Shown here: one piece after another, positions 10,182-20,273 of the stretch
How the letters are laid out: each line of letters begins with the position of its first letter
Numbering within the stretch: the first letter of the stretch is position 1
DNA from: Alteromonas indica
GTDB taxonomy: Bacteria; Pseudomonadota; Gammaproteobacteria; Enterobacterales; Alteromonadaceae
DNA: 64,000 nucleotides
NCBI GenBank assembly: GCA_003056425.1
Contig: PYVY01000007.1
Span: forward strand, 124,001 to 188,000
Direction: 5' to 3'
Position numbers and translations under genes: made by a program
The notes under the pieces: generated by a model
Seen by the model: the letters and a program-made list of their open reading frames with translations, nothing else
What the model was told of the DNA's origin: nothing
Databases searched by the model: none

Positions 10182-11156
10182 ATGGCAAAACGTCGTAAGG
10201 GCCGCCCAGTCAATGGTATTGTTCTATTAGACAAACCGGTGGGTGGCTCGTCAAACCAATTACTACAAAAGGTGCGCTGGTTATTCCAGGCCCAAAAAGC
10301 TGGCCATACCGGGGCCCTGGACCCTCTGGCTAGTGGAATGCTGCCTATCTGTTTAGGCGAAGCAACCAAATTTTCGCAGTTTTTGCTTGAAGCAGAAAAA
10401 GCCTACGAGGTTACTGCACATTTGGGGGTGCGTACCACTACCTGTGATGCTGACGGCGAAGTGGTTGAACGCAAAGCTGTTACTGTAACAGAAGCGGCGG
10501 TGACCCAGGCGTGTATGAGCTTTTTAGGTAAGAGTAAGCAGATCCCCTCAATGTTTTCTGCACTTAAATATCAGGGCAAACCGCTGTATCAATATGCCCG
10601 GCAGGGCATTGAAGTAGAGCGAGAACCGCGCGACATCGAAATATTTGAGCTGGAAATTATCCGTATGGCGCTGCCCGATGTTGAGCTTAGGGTGAAATGC
10701 AGTAAGGGCACTTACATTCGTTCATTAGTGGACGATATTGGCCAACAACTAGGTTGTGGCGCCTATGTTACGCGGTTGCATCGTACCGAAGTGGCGGATT
10801 ATCCTACTGCAAAAATGGTGACGCTAGAACAGATAGAGCAGTTAAGAGGGGCAGAGGATAACCCCGATTTAGCTTCGCTGGATGCTTTATTGGTACCTAT
10901 GGAAACAGCAGTGGCCCGCTTACCGGTTGTATTTGTTGATTCGGCCCAGCGCAAACGCTTTGAAAGCGGCCAAAGCGTGGTAGACATGCAAGGAATCAGC
11001 CCGGTAGCCGGACAGGCTTATCAGGTACGTACTCTGGAGGCTGATGAACAGTTTCTAGGGGTAGGCGAAGGGGTAGTGGCGCCCATGGACCAGCCTTCCG
11101 CCAGAGGCTCCGATAGGGTGTTTGTCAGTCCTAAAAGACGGGTGGTGCTCGATTAA
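10182..11156 (+). CDS. truB: tRNA pseudouridine(55) synthase TruB
   Basis: TruB converts U55 in the T-loop of tRNAs to pseudouridine and also acts as a tRNA chaperone. The catalytic aspartate lies in the GHTGALDPLASGMLP motif near residue 48. The substrate-binding KGTYIRSLVDDIG motif and a C-terminal PUA-like region are present. The length of 324 residues is a little above the usual 305-315, with a short extra C-terminal tail. It starts one base after the rbfA stop. Confidence 0.97.
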   Translation: MAKRRKGRPVNGIVLLDKPVGGSSNQLLQKVRWLFQAQKAGHTGALDPLASGMLPICLGEATKFSQFLLEAEKAYEVTAHLGVRTTTCDADGEVVERKAVTVTEAAVTQACMSFLGKSKQIPSMFSALKYQGKPLYQYARQGIEVEREPRDIEIFELEIIRMALPDVELRVKCSKGTYIRSLVDDIGQQLGCGAYVTRLHRTEVADYPTAKMVTLEQIEQLRGAEDNPDLASLDALLVPMETAVARLPVVFVDSAQRKRFESGQSVVDMQGISPVAGQAYQVRTLEADEQFLGVGEGVVAPMDQPSARGSDRVFVSPKRRVVLD

Positions 11157-11180
11157 ATAAGCGTAAAACAGAATTTACTC

Positions 11181-11208
11181 TTGCGTCGAGCGGCTGCGTC
11201 ATTATAAT
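11181..11208 (+). promoter_or_regulatory. rpsO promoter
   Basis: The -35 element TTGCGT (11181-11186) and a perfect -10 element TATAAT (11203-11208) are spaced by 16 bases. This gives rpsO its own promoter in the gap after truB, as in E. coli. Confidence 0.75.
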
Positions 11209-11222
11209 ACGCGCTCTTCATA

Positions 11223-11250
11223 AGTTGGCTGAATTAGTGATCGGCCAACT
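11223..11250 (+). promoter_or_regulatory. rpsO leader hairpin, candidate S15 autoregulatory site
   Basis: A perfect 7-bp stem (AGTTGGC at 11223-11229, GCCAACT at 11244-11250) lies in the rpsO 5' untranslated region, just before the ribosome binding site. S15 represses its own translation by binding leader structures in several bacteria. Use of this particular hairpin is inferred. Confidence 0.45.
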
Positions 11251-11273
11251 TTAACTTCCATTAGGAGAACACT

Positions 11274-11543
11274 ATGTCACTAACTAAAGCAGAAACCGCG
11301 AACATCATTGCCGAATATGGCGTAAAAGAAGGTGATACTGGTTCACCTGAAGTACAAATTGCCCTGTTAACGCACAACATTGGCAAGCTTCAGTCTCACT
11401 TCGCTGCCCATAAGCAAGATCACCACTCTCGTCGTGGTTTGTTACGCATGGTTAGCCAACGTCGTAAGCTTCTTGATTACCTGAAAGGTAAAAATGCTCA
11501 GGGTTATCTTGACCTGATTAAGCGTCTGGGTATCCGTCGCTAA
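11274..11543 (+). CDS. rpsO: 30S ribosomal protein S15
   Basis: S15 is a primary binding protein of the central domain of 16S rRNA. The 89-residue product has the exact family size and shows [35 protein letters not shown] and the C-terminal [16 protein letters not shown] site precedes the ATG. An intrinsic terminator follows at once. In E. coli and many relatives pnp comes next, but here a Tsx-like gene follows instead. Confidence 0.98.
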   Translation: MSLTKAETANIIAEYGVKEGDTGSPEVQIALLTHNIGKLQSHFAAHKQDHHSRRGLLRMVSQRRKLLDYLKGKNAQGYLDLIKRLGIRR

Positions 11544-11569
11544 GATAGTCTGCATTGTAGATGTTTGCT

Positions 11570-11598
11570 AAAAAGCGCTCTGAGGAGCGCTTTTTTTG
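11570..11598 (+). terminator. rpsO intrinsic terminator
   Basis: GCGCTC pairs with GAGCGC, extended by A/T pairs, and ends in a run of seven T residues. Confidence 0.9.
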
Positions 11599-11864
11599 TG
11601 TCTTGCTGGCAAGAACCCAGGCGGCTAAGCGCGCACCATTTTCTTCTTCCCTGCTTTTTTTACGTTAAATACACCTCGGGTAAACCCTTTATTTACAAGC
11701 GCTGCGGCGAATTTGCATGCTGCCGATCTTAGATTCGCGATTTCATACATAGGTGGCAAATGCGATGCGCAAATTTGTCTTACAAACTGACCTCAAGCCA
11801 TAGATTTCTAAAACTAAGTACCTATAATGCGCGCCCTTACGTGATGTTAGTTAGGACATAATCT
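11599..11864. other. Gap between rpsO terminator and Tsx-like gene
   Basis: No gene is apparent. A perfect -10 box TATAAT lies at 11823-11828, about 37 bases before the next start codon. No good -35 box sits at the right distance, which suggests an activator-dependent promoter for the outer-membrane protein gene. Confidence 0.4.
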
Positions 11865-12638
11865 ATGCGGTTGATACATACACTGTGGGGCGTGTTGCCC
11901 TTTGTTACCTGCAGTGCAGCTGCTGCCACCTGGAGCGAAACAGAAATTCACTTACAGCGTGGCCAGCTAAACCAGCCTTACGCCATTAACACCAATACCA
12001 CTATTGATACCACCGTAATAACGCTACAGCATGCTAGCGGCTGGGAATATGGCAGCAATTTTTTCTTTATAGACTATGCTCGTACCAAGGATGAAGACAC
12101 CTTGTACGGGGAATGGTATCCCTTTTTTAGTAGCCAGCAACTGTTCGATGCGCACTATCATGGGGTAGTGTCAGATATCGGTCTGGTGATGGGGGTGAAT
12201 GCCGGCCCAGATGTGGAGGTATTAAAATACCTGCCTGGCCTGCAAGTAAACTGGAACGTACCGGGGTTCAGTTTTTTCAATACGCTGGTAACCGCCTATA
12301 TTGACGATAGCCGTGGAATTGAGGGCGGGGGCGCTCCCAAAGAAGCTAACAGCATGATGGTTGATGTTGCGTGGCGTTATCCGCTGGCCCTCTATGAACA
12401 GCAATTTTATATTGAAGGACACGCCGAATATATCGCTTCGCGTACCACTGAAATCCCTGGCGTTGAAGTAAAAGACTGGCTGTTAACACAGGTACAGCTG
12501 CGTTGGGACGCCGCCAATTTACTTGGTGCGCCGAAAGAAACGCTGTTTATTGGCATGGAATACCAATACTGGAACAACAAGCTTGGCACTAACGAAGATG
12601 AGAGTGCAGTACAACTTCTTGCCGTGTGGCGTTTTTAA
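11865..12638 (+). CDS. Tsx-like nucleoside-specific outer-membrane channel
   Basis: A 257-residue predicted outer-membrane beta-barrel of the Tsx (channel_Tsx) family, which admits nucleosides and related small solutes. The first 20 residues form a cleavable signal peptide ending in Ala-rich SAAAA. The mature part has alternating aromatic beta-strands, with WEYGSNFFFIDYA near the start and a C-terminal strand ending in Phe (LLAVWRF), typical for BAM-dependent barrels. An AGGACA site precedes the ATG. The gene stands 25 bases ahead of a chemoreceptor gene on the same strand, which suggests joint expression, but a link between the solute and the receptor is speculative. Confidence 0.8.
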   Translation: MRLIHTLWGVLPFVTCSAAAATWSETEIHLQRGQLNQPYAINTNTTIDTTVITLQHASGWEYGSNFFFIDYARTKDEDTLYGEWYPFFSSQQLFDAHYHGVVSDIGLVMGVNAGPDVEVLKYLPGLQVNWNVPGFSFFNTLVTAYIDDSRGIEGGGAPKEANSMMVDVAWRYPLALYEQQFYIEGHAEYIASRTTEIPGVEVKDWLLTQVQLRWDAANLLGAPKETLFIGMEYQYWNNKLGTNEDESAVQLLAVWRF

Positions 12639-12663
12639 CCCTTCTTAGTAAAGACGGAAAGTT

Positions 12664-14541
12664 ATGAGACTTAAGCAGCTTCTTTATATCGTTTTATTTG
12701 CCGCGATTGTTATTCCGGTGGTAATTTCAATCAGCGTATTCGCTTGGTCTATGACCACCTTTTTAACCGATAAAGTTCAGCAGGAAGATCTGCCCACTTC
12801 ATTACGTGAAATAAAAAACGCGGTGGAACTCGACTTACTTAAAACCATTGCACCGTCAAAAACACTGGCTCACAACGAATATATCAAGCGCTGGCTGACC
12901 ACGGGGGAGCCAGTAGCAGAACGGGCTCTACTCAACCGCCATTTAGCCACCTTAAAGCAACAAAATAATGCTATTAGTGCCTACGTGGTGGCAGCAGATA
13001 GCGGTAATTATTATACCCACAACGGGTTAAGTCGGGTGGTAACTAAAAATCAGGATCCCTGGTTTTATCAGTTCATGAATGCTGACGTGCCCTATGAAGT
13101 ATCGATTGATATTGATAAAGCAACCAATGTTGCCTCCGCCTTTATCAACTATGCGATTGTAGAAAACGGAAGGCGTATTGGTCTGGCGGGTATCGGCCAG
13201 TCAATGGAGGCCATGTCAGCGCTTATCGCCTCTTATACAGTAGGTAAAGCAGGAATCGTGTATTTAGTGGATGCCGAAGGGGTAATTCAGCTACATCCTG
13301 ACAAAAACAAACGCGGGACCCGGGTGCCAGTCGCCCAAATAACCGGTCAAGCCAGAGAATTTTCAGTCGACGGCGAAGACGTTACGCAACTTGCTATGCA
13401 GCTTTCCACTATTGACTGGTATGTTGTTACAGAGGTGCCTTCGGCACAACTTTACGGGCCATTGCGTGACGCGGTGTTGACTAACATAGTGATTGCCCTG
13501 CTCATCATTGCAGTGGGTGCAATAGTAGTAAAATTTCTTTCTAACCTGATTTTCCAGCCTATTGAAACTATTACTAACGCGGTGACGGCGCTAAATGAAA
13601 AAGACGGCGACCTGACCGCCCGACTTAATATTCAACAGCGCAATGAAATAGGTGCGTTAGCCAGTCAGGTTAATCTTTTTGTGGAAAAGCTGCAGCAGAT
13701 GTTCCGCCAGGTATCGCATAGCGCTGACCATGTGAAAGATATAACCATAGACGTATACAAACAAATTGAGCTAGCGCAATCTTATACCCAGACGCAGAGC
13801 AACAGTACGCATTCGGTAGCGGCTGCGGTAGAAGAGATGAACCTGACCGTAAAAGAAATTTCCAATAGTGCCCAAGGCGCCAGTGATGTGGCTAGCACCA
13901 CCGAAGAGCATGTATCTTGTAGTGCATCGACGATTAACGATGCTATGCAAAATGTAGAAAAACTGGACGCCCTGATGAGTAAGTCGGTGGACTCGGTAAA
14001 CGCTCTTTCGTTAAGTATTGATTCCATTACCCGGATCCTGGAAGTCATCAGAGGCATCTCTGATCAAACTAACTTACTGGCCTTGAATGCTGCCATTGAA
14101 GCGGCCCGAGCAGGCGACCAGGGCAGAGGATTTGCGGTTGTAGCAGATGAAGTGCGGAGTTTGGCTAAACGCACCCACGAGTCAACCGAAGAAATTAATA
14201 CCATGATCATTGAGCTAAATACTAAAGCATCAGAAACCGTACATGATATACAGCAAGGTAGTGCCAGTACCCGGGAAACTTCCCAATATCTTATATCCTG
14301 TGTAGAGGCGCTTGAGAATATTTCGCAGCAGGTAGCCCGTCTAACCGAAGTTAATACCCATGTGGCTACCGCTACCCGGGAACAGGCTTCTGCTACCAAT
14401 GAGATCAGCCAAAATATATCAGTAATTTCACAAACCGCCCAGGAAACCTCGCGTAGCATGCAAACCAGTTTTGCGTTGGTTAATGAATTAGATAAAGAAT
14501 CCAAAGCGCTTAACCACACTATAGGCCGCTTCACACTATAA
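12664..14541 (+). CDS. Methyl-accepting chemotaxis protein with periplasmic Cache domain
   Basis: A 625-residue transmembrane chemoreceptor. It has a first membrane helix at about 7-29, a periplasmic double-Cache-type sensor domain (about 35-270) with a GLAGIGQSM region, a second membrane helix at about 275-298, a HAMP domain (about 300-352), and a long cytoplasmic coiled-coil. The signalling tip is intact: [20 protein letters not shown] followed by [16 protein letters not shown], where CheA and CheW dock. No CheR-binding pentapeptide is seen at the C-terminus. The ligand is not known; dCache receptors commonly bind amino acids, amines or organic acids. A near-palindromic terminator follows. 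Confidence 0.95.
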   Translation: MRLKQLLYIVLFAAIVIPVVISISVFAWSMTTFLTDKVQQEDLPTSLREIKNAVELDLLKTIAPSKTLAHNEYIKRWLTTGEPVAERALLNRHLATLKQQNNAISAYVVAADSGNYYTHNGLSRVVTKNQDPWFYQFMNADVPYEVSIDIDKATNVASAFINYAIVENGRRIGLAGIGQSMEAMSALIASYTVGKAGIVYLVDAEGVIQLHPDKNKRGTRVPVAQITGQAREFSVDGEDVTQLAMQLSTIDWYVVTEVPSAQLYGPLRDAVLTNIVIALLIIAVGAIVVKFLSNLIFQPIETITNAVTALNEKDGDLTARLNIQQRNEIGALASQVNLFVEKLQQMFRQVSHSADHVKDITIDVYKQIELAQSYTQTQSNSTHSVAAAVEEMNLTVKEISNSAQGASDVASTTEEHVSCSASTINDAMQNVEKLDALMSKSVDSVNALSLSIDSITRILEVIRGISDQTNLLALNAAIEAARAGDQGRGFAVVADEVRSLAKRTHESTEEINTMIIELNTKASETVHDIQQGSASTRETSQYLISCVEALENISQQVARLTEVNTHVATATREQASATNEISQNISVISQTAQETSRSMQTSFALVNELDKESKALNHTIGRFTL

Positions 14542-14599
14542 ACTGGATGTTGTCCAGCACTATTAAACGGCCAGATGCTTAAAAAAGCGTATTTAATTC

Positions 14600-14640
14600 A
14601 GCGAAAAGACAATGTGTCGCTATACATTGTCTTTTTCGCT
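14600..14640 (+). terminator. Intrinsic terminator after the chemoreceptor gene
   Basis: A long inverted repeat pairs AGCGAAAAGACAATGT with ACATTGTCTTTTTCGCT, about 16 bp with one bulged T. The T-rich arm is compatible with termination, and the symmetry could let it work in both directions. Confidence 0.7.
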
Positions 14641-15224
14641 TCTGCAGCATAGCGCAAATGGGGTGTAAGACAGCAAAGTCTATTGTACATAAATACCGCA
14701 GATATTGGCCTCTGAAAAGCGCGAAAGCTACCCTCGGCCCAACCGATTCTTTAAATTAAATTCCCCTCCTGTCGCGAAAAAGGTAAATAGAGTGGCAACT
14801 ACGCGAAGCATTAAACCCAAAAGGCGGGTGTGGAGTGCTAAATTTATTATCAGCGGTGAGTAAAGGTCGAATGGGGACGGTTGAGAACGTTACCAATAAA
14901 CCGACGTTGCTCAGGCTGGATACCGTTTTTCAAACAGTCATTCACTATCCACCAAAGCGTTCGTTTGTTGAACATCGCCGTTAATCTGGTACTGCCAGCC
15001 TACATGAACAAGGTATACGTGCGGGGATTTCGGCCGGTCAAAAGGTAAAACGCAGGCAAGTAACTGCCTGGTTTTTAAACCATCGAGGCTTTTTACAATG
15101 CTATGGTATTTTGGTAAATAGAATGTAATATGGATTGTTCGCCTTAGCAAAAACCGATGGTTAACAGGGTAACTACTTTCGCTAATTAACCTATTTTTAT
15201 AGTGAAAAAACAATGGAATGTAAT
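14641..15224. other. Gene-poor region before the frameshifted gene
   Basis: I see no gene here that I can support. The open frames are short, lack good ribosome binding sites and match nothing I recognise. The last 40 bases are AT-rich and provide the upstream region of the following secreted-protein gene. Confidence 0.45.
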
Positions 15225-16305
15225 ATGAAAAAATCGTGTGTGCTGAAATTATTATTTAGCTTAATCTTCTTTTTTACAGCATCAACAGTAGCTGCCGTTG
15301 ATAAGAATAAAGAGCCAGATAACAGTATCGGGGTTTCTATAAAAAATAACTTAACGATACATATCCCCGGCAAAACAATCATCCACACATTGCCAGAAAA
15401 AAATGCTACGCCAGATTTAGGTGATAATTATACGATATCGTCCACCGGCGTGTACGGGTGCGAATTGGCGCGACTATCCATGAGGTCGAAAATAAGTTCG
15501 GCACACCCTCTTTTCGCTTCGGCCCGGTAGGGGATCTTGTTGTACTTGCCTATGGCAGATCGCATTGGTTTCAATTTAAAAACAACAACCTGGTTAGAGC
15601 TTCTTCAGAGCCGGTTATTTTAATAACGAGTTTATAAATTATCTTGAATTCGACGAGCGTTTTGATGAGCGGCAGTGGCAGTTGTTGGACAAATATAGTA
15701 AAGGTGACAATGTCGAAAGTGAAATTATCGCTAATGCTAACCGGGAAGGCATCAGCGAAGAAACACAACTTAACGTGCACACAGAAAAATATTTGAAAAA
15801 TAATCAGGAATATAAAGCTCTGGAGGTGGAAGGTTTTACGCTAATGTCGCCCACGGCGGGAAAAATTCCAACATTTGATTTTAGCGACCTGGCAAACCAG
15901 CGCCTGAGTAAATTAGATAGTGCTTTAAGCACCAAGAAAGCAGGCCAGGAAATTGAGATAAGTGAGCTATTACCAATGGCGTTAGGCCGAACCCGCGAAT
16001 TTCACGGCCATACATTCTATTTGATTGATGCTAATACACTTATAGAAACAATTGGTTCACGGCTGTACCAGGTGATCATATCTCCTGGTTTGCTTGCAGA
16101 AGACTACATTGTTCGAAAAGAGTGGGCAGTGAAGGACTTTTATTATGGTCAGTCGAAAGAAGAGGTTATTAAAAAAGGCGGGAAATCATCCTTTAGTTTT
16201 TCCGACTCAGTAATTTTTGAATACGGGGCAGGTGAAGCGAAGGTTTTCTTTACCAAAGAAGGTGATACTCTGGTTGCCCACTCAGTGGAAATTACTGCTC
16301 CGTGA
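15225..16305 (+). pseudogene. Secreted protein gene broken by two one-base homopolymer deletions
   Basis: The reading frame begins MKKSCVLKLLF with a clear signal peptide ending near VAAV, then shifts twice. Adding one G to the GGG run at 15456-15458 gives a continuous GVYGVRIGATIHEVENKFG. Adding one T to the TTTT run at 15618-15621 then restores SEPVIFNNEFINYLEF and joins the last 208 codons. The repaired protein would have about 360 residues. IGATIHEVENKFG followed by a glycine/valine-rich strand resembles small periplasmic lipoprotein-like modules, but I do not recognise the full family. It is either a recent pseudogene or a gene damaged by sequencing errors at homopolymers. No neighbour suggests a pathway. 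Confidence 0.75.
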
Positions 16306-17122
16306 TGATACTGGTGCTATCCTCCGGTTAAATGATCAGTATTTTACTTGGATGCCAGACGATAGCCCGGTAAATACAGTGATGCGATGAGATGAAAGCA
16401 CTGTTTTAACCTAAGGGGTCGGCAATCAAGTGAACAAGTGGGGCAAGGTCTATTATAAGCAGGGGATACAATGCTAATTTTTTGTATCCGCTGGATTTAT
16501 GCCTACTGCTATAACGAAGGAGTAGCCTTATTAGGATGACTCCCCCCTTTATATAGCGAGTGGGCAGTCCATTCTTTATTACGTACACGCCTTTAATACC
16601 GGCAGAATTTGGCAAGTTTTGATTAATATTGGCGGTTATTATTAATAAAGGCAGATGTTCATTTTGTCGTTTGCCGAGGCCGGCCCAACAATAGCAAAGT
16701 ATGGCAAAGTATGGATACCTGCAAATCACCTTATTCCAGTAGATAACCGATACCGCACTATGCAATAACGTGCGAGATGAATAATGGTAACCATTTTTCT
16801 CAGCTCCCTGGCTTCCACTTTAAACCCCTAACTTCCCGCCCAGGCCCGTTATCGCCATCATCTCGGGTAGCGTGCTTTTTTCAATAAGTGGGTGCCAAAC
16901 TTATGCCTGGGGCAAGACGCCATCATTTAATGCGCTATTGCTTTACCTTGTTACATTACATAATAGCCCCGCATAAGCGGCCCTGAATAGCGGAAATGGC
17001 CGGCGCTTCCAGGCCGTTATTGATGAGCCCACCGGGGCGTGGTGGCGGTAAATTGCGTAGGGAACTTGGCAAAGAAAGGGCAGGCTATTTAATTGTTTTT
17101 TGGGGCCGAGGCGACCGGCAAT
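16306..17122. other. Long non-coding stretch
   Basis: No gene is supported. A 119-codon open frame on the minus strand (16406-16765) has no ribosome binding site, an erratic composition and no recognisable motif. I see no tRNA and no clear long repeat. Confidence 0.45.
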
Positions 17123-17151
17123 AAAAAAGCCGCTAACGCAAGTTAGCGGCT
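17123..17151 (-). terminator. Intrinsic terminator of the coiled-coil protein gene
   Basis: On the minus strand AGCCGCTAAC pairs with GTTAGCGGCT around a four-base loop, followed by six T residues. It lies about 75 bases after the stop of the 17225-18004 gene. Confidence 0.9.
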
Positions 17152-17224
17152 ATATAGTAAATATTAGGCAAACAGCGATAGCACTACCTACTAGAACGTA
17201 AGCAGCCTATTAATTTGGTGGAGC

Positions 17225-18004
17225 CTACCCACCCGGCGTACTGACTACTTTTGTTGCAATATCGCGAATTTCACTTTCCATAGAGCTTATCCGGCTAGCC
17301 AGTGTATTATTGCGCTTTTCCAGAACGCTTAGCTTATCGTTAACGTTCTTCACACTTTGTTGCTGCTGTTGCTTCTCGTTATTTGCCTGATCTAACGCTA
17401 CGTTAAGCGCCAGAATTTCATCAGCCAAAGAAGCTAACTGGTTTTTCATAGAGGTTAAACGGCTTTGATGCGTTTCGACATCTTCTGCTACAGTTGAAAT
17501 GGACCCAGTTAAGGTTTTTTGCATACCGTTTACCTTATCGCCGAGATCTGTAATGTCTTTTTGGTTGCGACGCCACGCCGAGGCCCAAAGCTTATCCATT
17601 TGTTCCCAAAGCTCTTTTGACTTTTGGCCCAGTTCATTAACTTTAACCTGCAATGCAACGGTAGACTGACCCATTTCTTCATCGGTCGCCGACAATTTGT
17701 TTTCCAGTTCACTGATGCGCGCTTCAGCTTGGGCCGCCACCGCCTGCTGTTGCTGCAATAGTGTATACAGATAGTAACACCCTCCAACACCTGCCAAGGC
17801 TACCAACAATGCTAATACTACCCAAAGTGTACTGGCGCCGCTTTTCCCTGCAGGGGGCGGCTCAGAACCCTGGGGATCAGCCTTGTGACCCTTTTCAGGC
17901 TTGATAGTATGCGCTGCAGTGTGTCGCTTTTTTTCATAATCGCGACGATCTTCTTCATCTAACCGGATGGTAGGGAAATCATCGTTTCTGGAATCGTTTG
18001 CCAT
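17225..18004 (-). CDS. Single-pass membrane protein with periplasmic coiled coil, function unknown
   Basis: A 259-residue protein that I do not recognise by name. The first 58 residues are very hydrophilic and charged and contain a FPTIRLDEEDRRDYEKKR segment. A single membrane helix follows (about 59-83, rich in Leu/Val/Ala), and then nearly 170 residues of heptad-rich coiled coil with many Gln, Glu and Lys, including a run of Gln near residue 213. The layout suggests a short cytoplasmic tail and a periplasmic coiled coil, possibly a scaffold for envelope assembly or division. It is monocistronic, with its own terminator. Confidence 0.75.
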   Translation of the reverse strand: MANDSRNDDFPTIRLDEEDRRDYEKKRHTAAHTIKPEKGHKADPQGSEPPPAGKSGASTLWVVLALLVALAGVGGCYYLYTLLQQQQAVAAQAEARISELENKLSATDEEMGQSTVALQVKVNELGQKSKELWEQMDKLWASAWRRNQKDITDLGDKVNGMQKTLTGSISTVAEDVETHQSRLTSMKNQLASLADEILALNVALDQANNEKQQQQQSVKNVNDKLSVLEKRNNTLASRISSMESEIRDIATKVVSTPGG

Positions 18005-18392
18005 AACTCTCTTAACTTCTGGTTTATTCTGGCGAAATTAGCACTTAGTAACGCATGTTAGCGTGAATTGTGTGCCAATACCATACTTTCGGATAACGCA
18101 CTCGGGCGCGCCGGTCATCCTACCCAAGACCCCAGGGCCGGCCGTCGCTCCAAATACATTCCATTACCTGAATCTATACGCGGTGGCCTGCTACATCTTA
18201 TCTCTCTAAAGGTCGATGGTAGCAAGCAAGTTGCATGCAATATTGCCATATGATGCCAAACCAGGCCGCAATAGCCTGGCGAATGTGGTACCTACAACTC
18301 AACTAATCTGCTTTACAGGCAGAGTTTATAGGGATGTGCCAAGATATGCTTAACTACTAAATTGGATTAACCAGACATGAACCCGGCGCCAT
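18005..18392. other. Non-coding gap
   Basis: It contains the upstream region of the minus-strand coiled-coil gene (an AGAG site about 8 bases before its ATG). No gene or RNA can be supported. Confidence 0.4.
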
Positions 18393-18420
18393 AAAAAAAG
18401 GAAGGCTTCAGGCCTTCCTT
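18393..18420 (-). terminator. Intrinsic terminator of the GNAT/nitrilase gene
   Basis: Read on the minus strand, AAGGAAGGC pairs with GCCTTCCTT, followed by a run of T residues. It lies about 90 bases after the stop codon of the 18511-20064 gene. Confidence 0.88.
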
Positions 18421-18510
18421 CTTAGAGCTACTAGGTAGGCGTAGCCCCTGATTTTGCATGACGATGGCTAAACGCTTTCGTCGGTCGTTGTCATCGTGCT
18501 ACTTGCGGGC

Positions 18511-20064
18511 TTAGCGATTCCCAATCCACTCTACCCGGTATAAATCACGACGCCGGTCAAGGTAATTTCTTACCGAACCTTCGTTTTGCAGTTTTGTTAG
18601 TTTGTCCAAATCCAAATCGACGATCAGGGTCATTTCCGTATTCGGGGTGGTTTCAGAAACAATTGCATCATGCGGGAAGGCAAAATCTGAAGGTGAAAAT
18701 ACCGCTGTCTGGCCGTACTGGATATCTACATTATCCACTTTTGGCAAGTTACCTACGCTGCCGGCAATTGCCACATAACATTCGTTTTCAATTGCCCGCG
18801 CCTGCGCACAGCGGCGAACCCGGAGGTAGCCGTTTTTAGTGTCGGTCCAAAACGGTACAAACAGGATTTGCATTTCCTGTTCTGACAGGACGCGCGCTAG
18901 CTCCGGGAATTCGACGTCATAACAAATCAGCACACCGATTTTACCAAAGTCTGTGTCGAAGGTTTTGAGGCTATCGCCGCCTTTCATAATCCAGTCTTTC
19001 TTCTCATGCGGAGTAGGATGTAGTTTATACTGGCTTTCAATAGTACCGTCACGTTTGCAAACGTACGCAACATTGTACAATTCGTCATCTTCCACCACCG
19101 GCATGGAACCGGCAATAATGGTAATGTTGTACGACACGGCCAGGTGCGACACCGAGGTCAGAATTTCATCCGTATAGGTCGCCAGGTGCCATATCGCATC
19201 AATGGACGATTCGTTAGGGCTCAGACCCATAAGTGGCGCATTGAAAAATTCCGGGAACAGGGCTACATCGCAGCCGTAATCCGACAGTGCATCAACAAAA
19301 TATTCTACCTGCTGCAATAGTTCTTCAACATTATTGAAGTAGCGCATTTGCCACTGGATACAGCCAATCCTCGCACTCGACTTTTTACCGCCAATCAATA
19401 ATGGGCTATTCGGCTCATAATAAATATTGTGCCACTGCAACAAGGTCGCGTAGCCCTTCGAGTCTTCATCTTCTGGTAAATAGGCGGTCATGACCTGTTT
19501 CACTTCAAAGCCGTTAGCCAGCTGAAAGGTCAATATAGGATCGTAAATATCTTTCGACTTAACCTGCTCAATGTACTCGTACGGCGACATTTGCGAAGAA
19601 TAGTTTGCATAATTAGGGATTCGACCGCCTGCCATGATGGATTTCAGGTTCAGGTTCCGACACAAATCCTTGCGGGCTTCATACAAACGACGGCCTAAGC
19701 GCAAGCCGCGATAGCTTGGGCACACAATAACTTCCACGCCATACAGCACGTCGCCGTTTGGATCGTGGGTCGTCAAATAAGCATCACCGGTAATTTCATC
19801 GTAGCTGTGTTTATCTCCAAACTGCTCATAATCTACGATGACCGAAATGGCGAAAGCCACCACTTTACCCTTATCTTCAATACAAATCTGACCCTCAGAA
19901 AATGTAGTGACCTGGGCTTTAAAATTTTTATAAGGCCAGGCGCCGCCCACTTTGGCGTACACACTGTCCATCAACCCTCTTACATCGTCGTAGTCATCCA
20001 ATCTTAAGTTTCTCAACTCAAGATGATGCTCCGTATCTTCTACGGTCGTTTGATCCTGACTCAT
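18511..20064 (-). CDS. Bifunctional GNAT N-acetyltransferase / carbon-nitrogen hydrolase
   Basis: A 517-residue fusion of two enzymes. The N-terminal part (about 15-215) is a GNAT acetyltransferase with the acetyl-CoA loop SYRGLRLGRRLYEARKDLC. The C-terminal part (about 230-500) is a nitrilase-superfamily amidohydrolase with its Glu-Lys-Cys triad visible in ALFPEFFNAPL, LHPTPHEKKDW and GVLICYDVEFPELAR. The same architecture recurs as a single protein in many proteobacteria. The substrate is unknown; a coupled acylation and deamidation of a small metabolite is a reasonable guess. It is monocistronic with its own terminator. Confidence 0.93.
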   Translation of the reverse strand: MSQDQTTVEDTEHHLELRNLRLDDYDDVRGLMDSVYAKVGGAWPYKNFKAQVTTFSEGQICIEDKGKVVAFAISVIVDYEQFGDKHSYDEITGDAYLTTHDPNGDVLYGVEVIVCPSYRGLRLGRRLYEARKDLCRNLNLKSIMAGGRIPNYANYSSQMSPYEYIEQVKSKDIYDPILTFQLANGFEVKQVMTAYLPEDEDSKGYATLLQWHNIYYEPNSPLLIGGKKSSARIGCIQWQMRYFNNVEELLQQVEYFVDALSDYGCDVALFPEFFNAPLMGLSPNESSIDAIWHLATYTDEILTSVSHLAVSYNITIIAGSMPVVEDDELYNVAYVCKRDGTIESQYKLHPTPHEKKDWIMKGGDSLKTFDTDFGKIGVLICYDVEFPELARVLSEQEMQILFVPFWTDTKNGYLRVRRCAQARAIENECYVAIAGSVGNLPKVDNVDIQYGQTAVFSPSDFAFPHDAIVSETTPNTEMTLIVDLDLDKLTKLQNEGSVRNYLDRRRDLYRVEWIGNR

Positions 20065-20273
20065 ACTTTACTGCCTCAACAAGTTTACAGTTTGCGTTAA
20101 ACCGTAAAAAATTAACCGTTTTCATCGGATGGTTTATACCAGCAACGATGGATTTTGGATTAGCCGAAGTATAGTGTTTTACCCGCACAATTATTCTGCG
20201 GTAAAGCCATTGCTTCACGGCAGTCTTTAACGTATAAACCTGCCAGTTTACTCACACTACCTTAGGATTGGTT

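Noticed and set aside
14938..15213. A 91-codon minus-strand open frame
   Set aside because: No recognisable family, no ribosome binding site and it overlaps the upstream region of the next gene.
16406..16765. A 119-codon open frame on the minus strand
   Set aside because: No ribosome binding site, no recognisable motif and an irregular composition in a gene-poor region.
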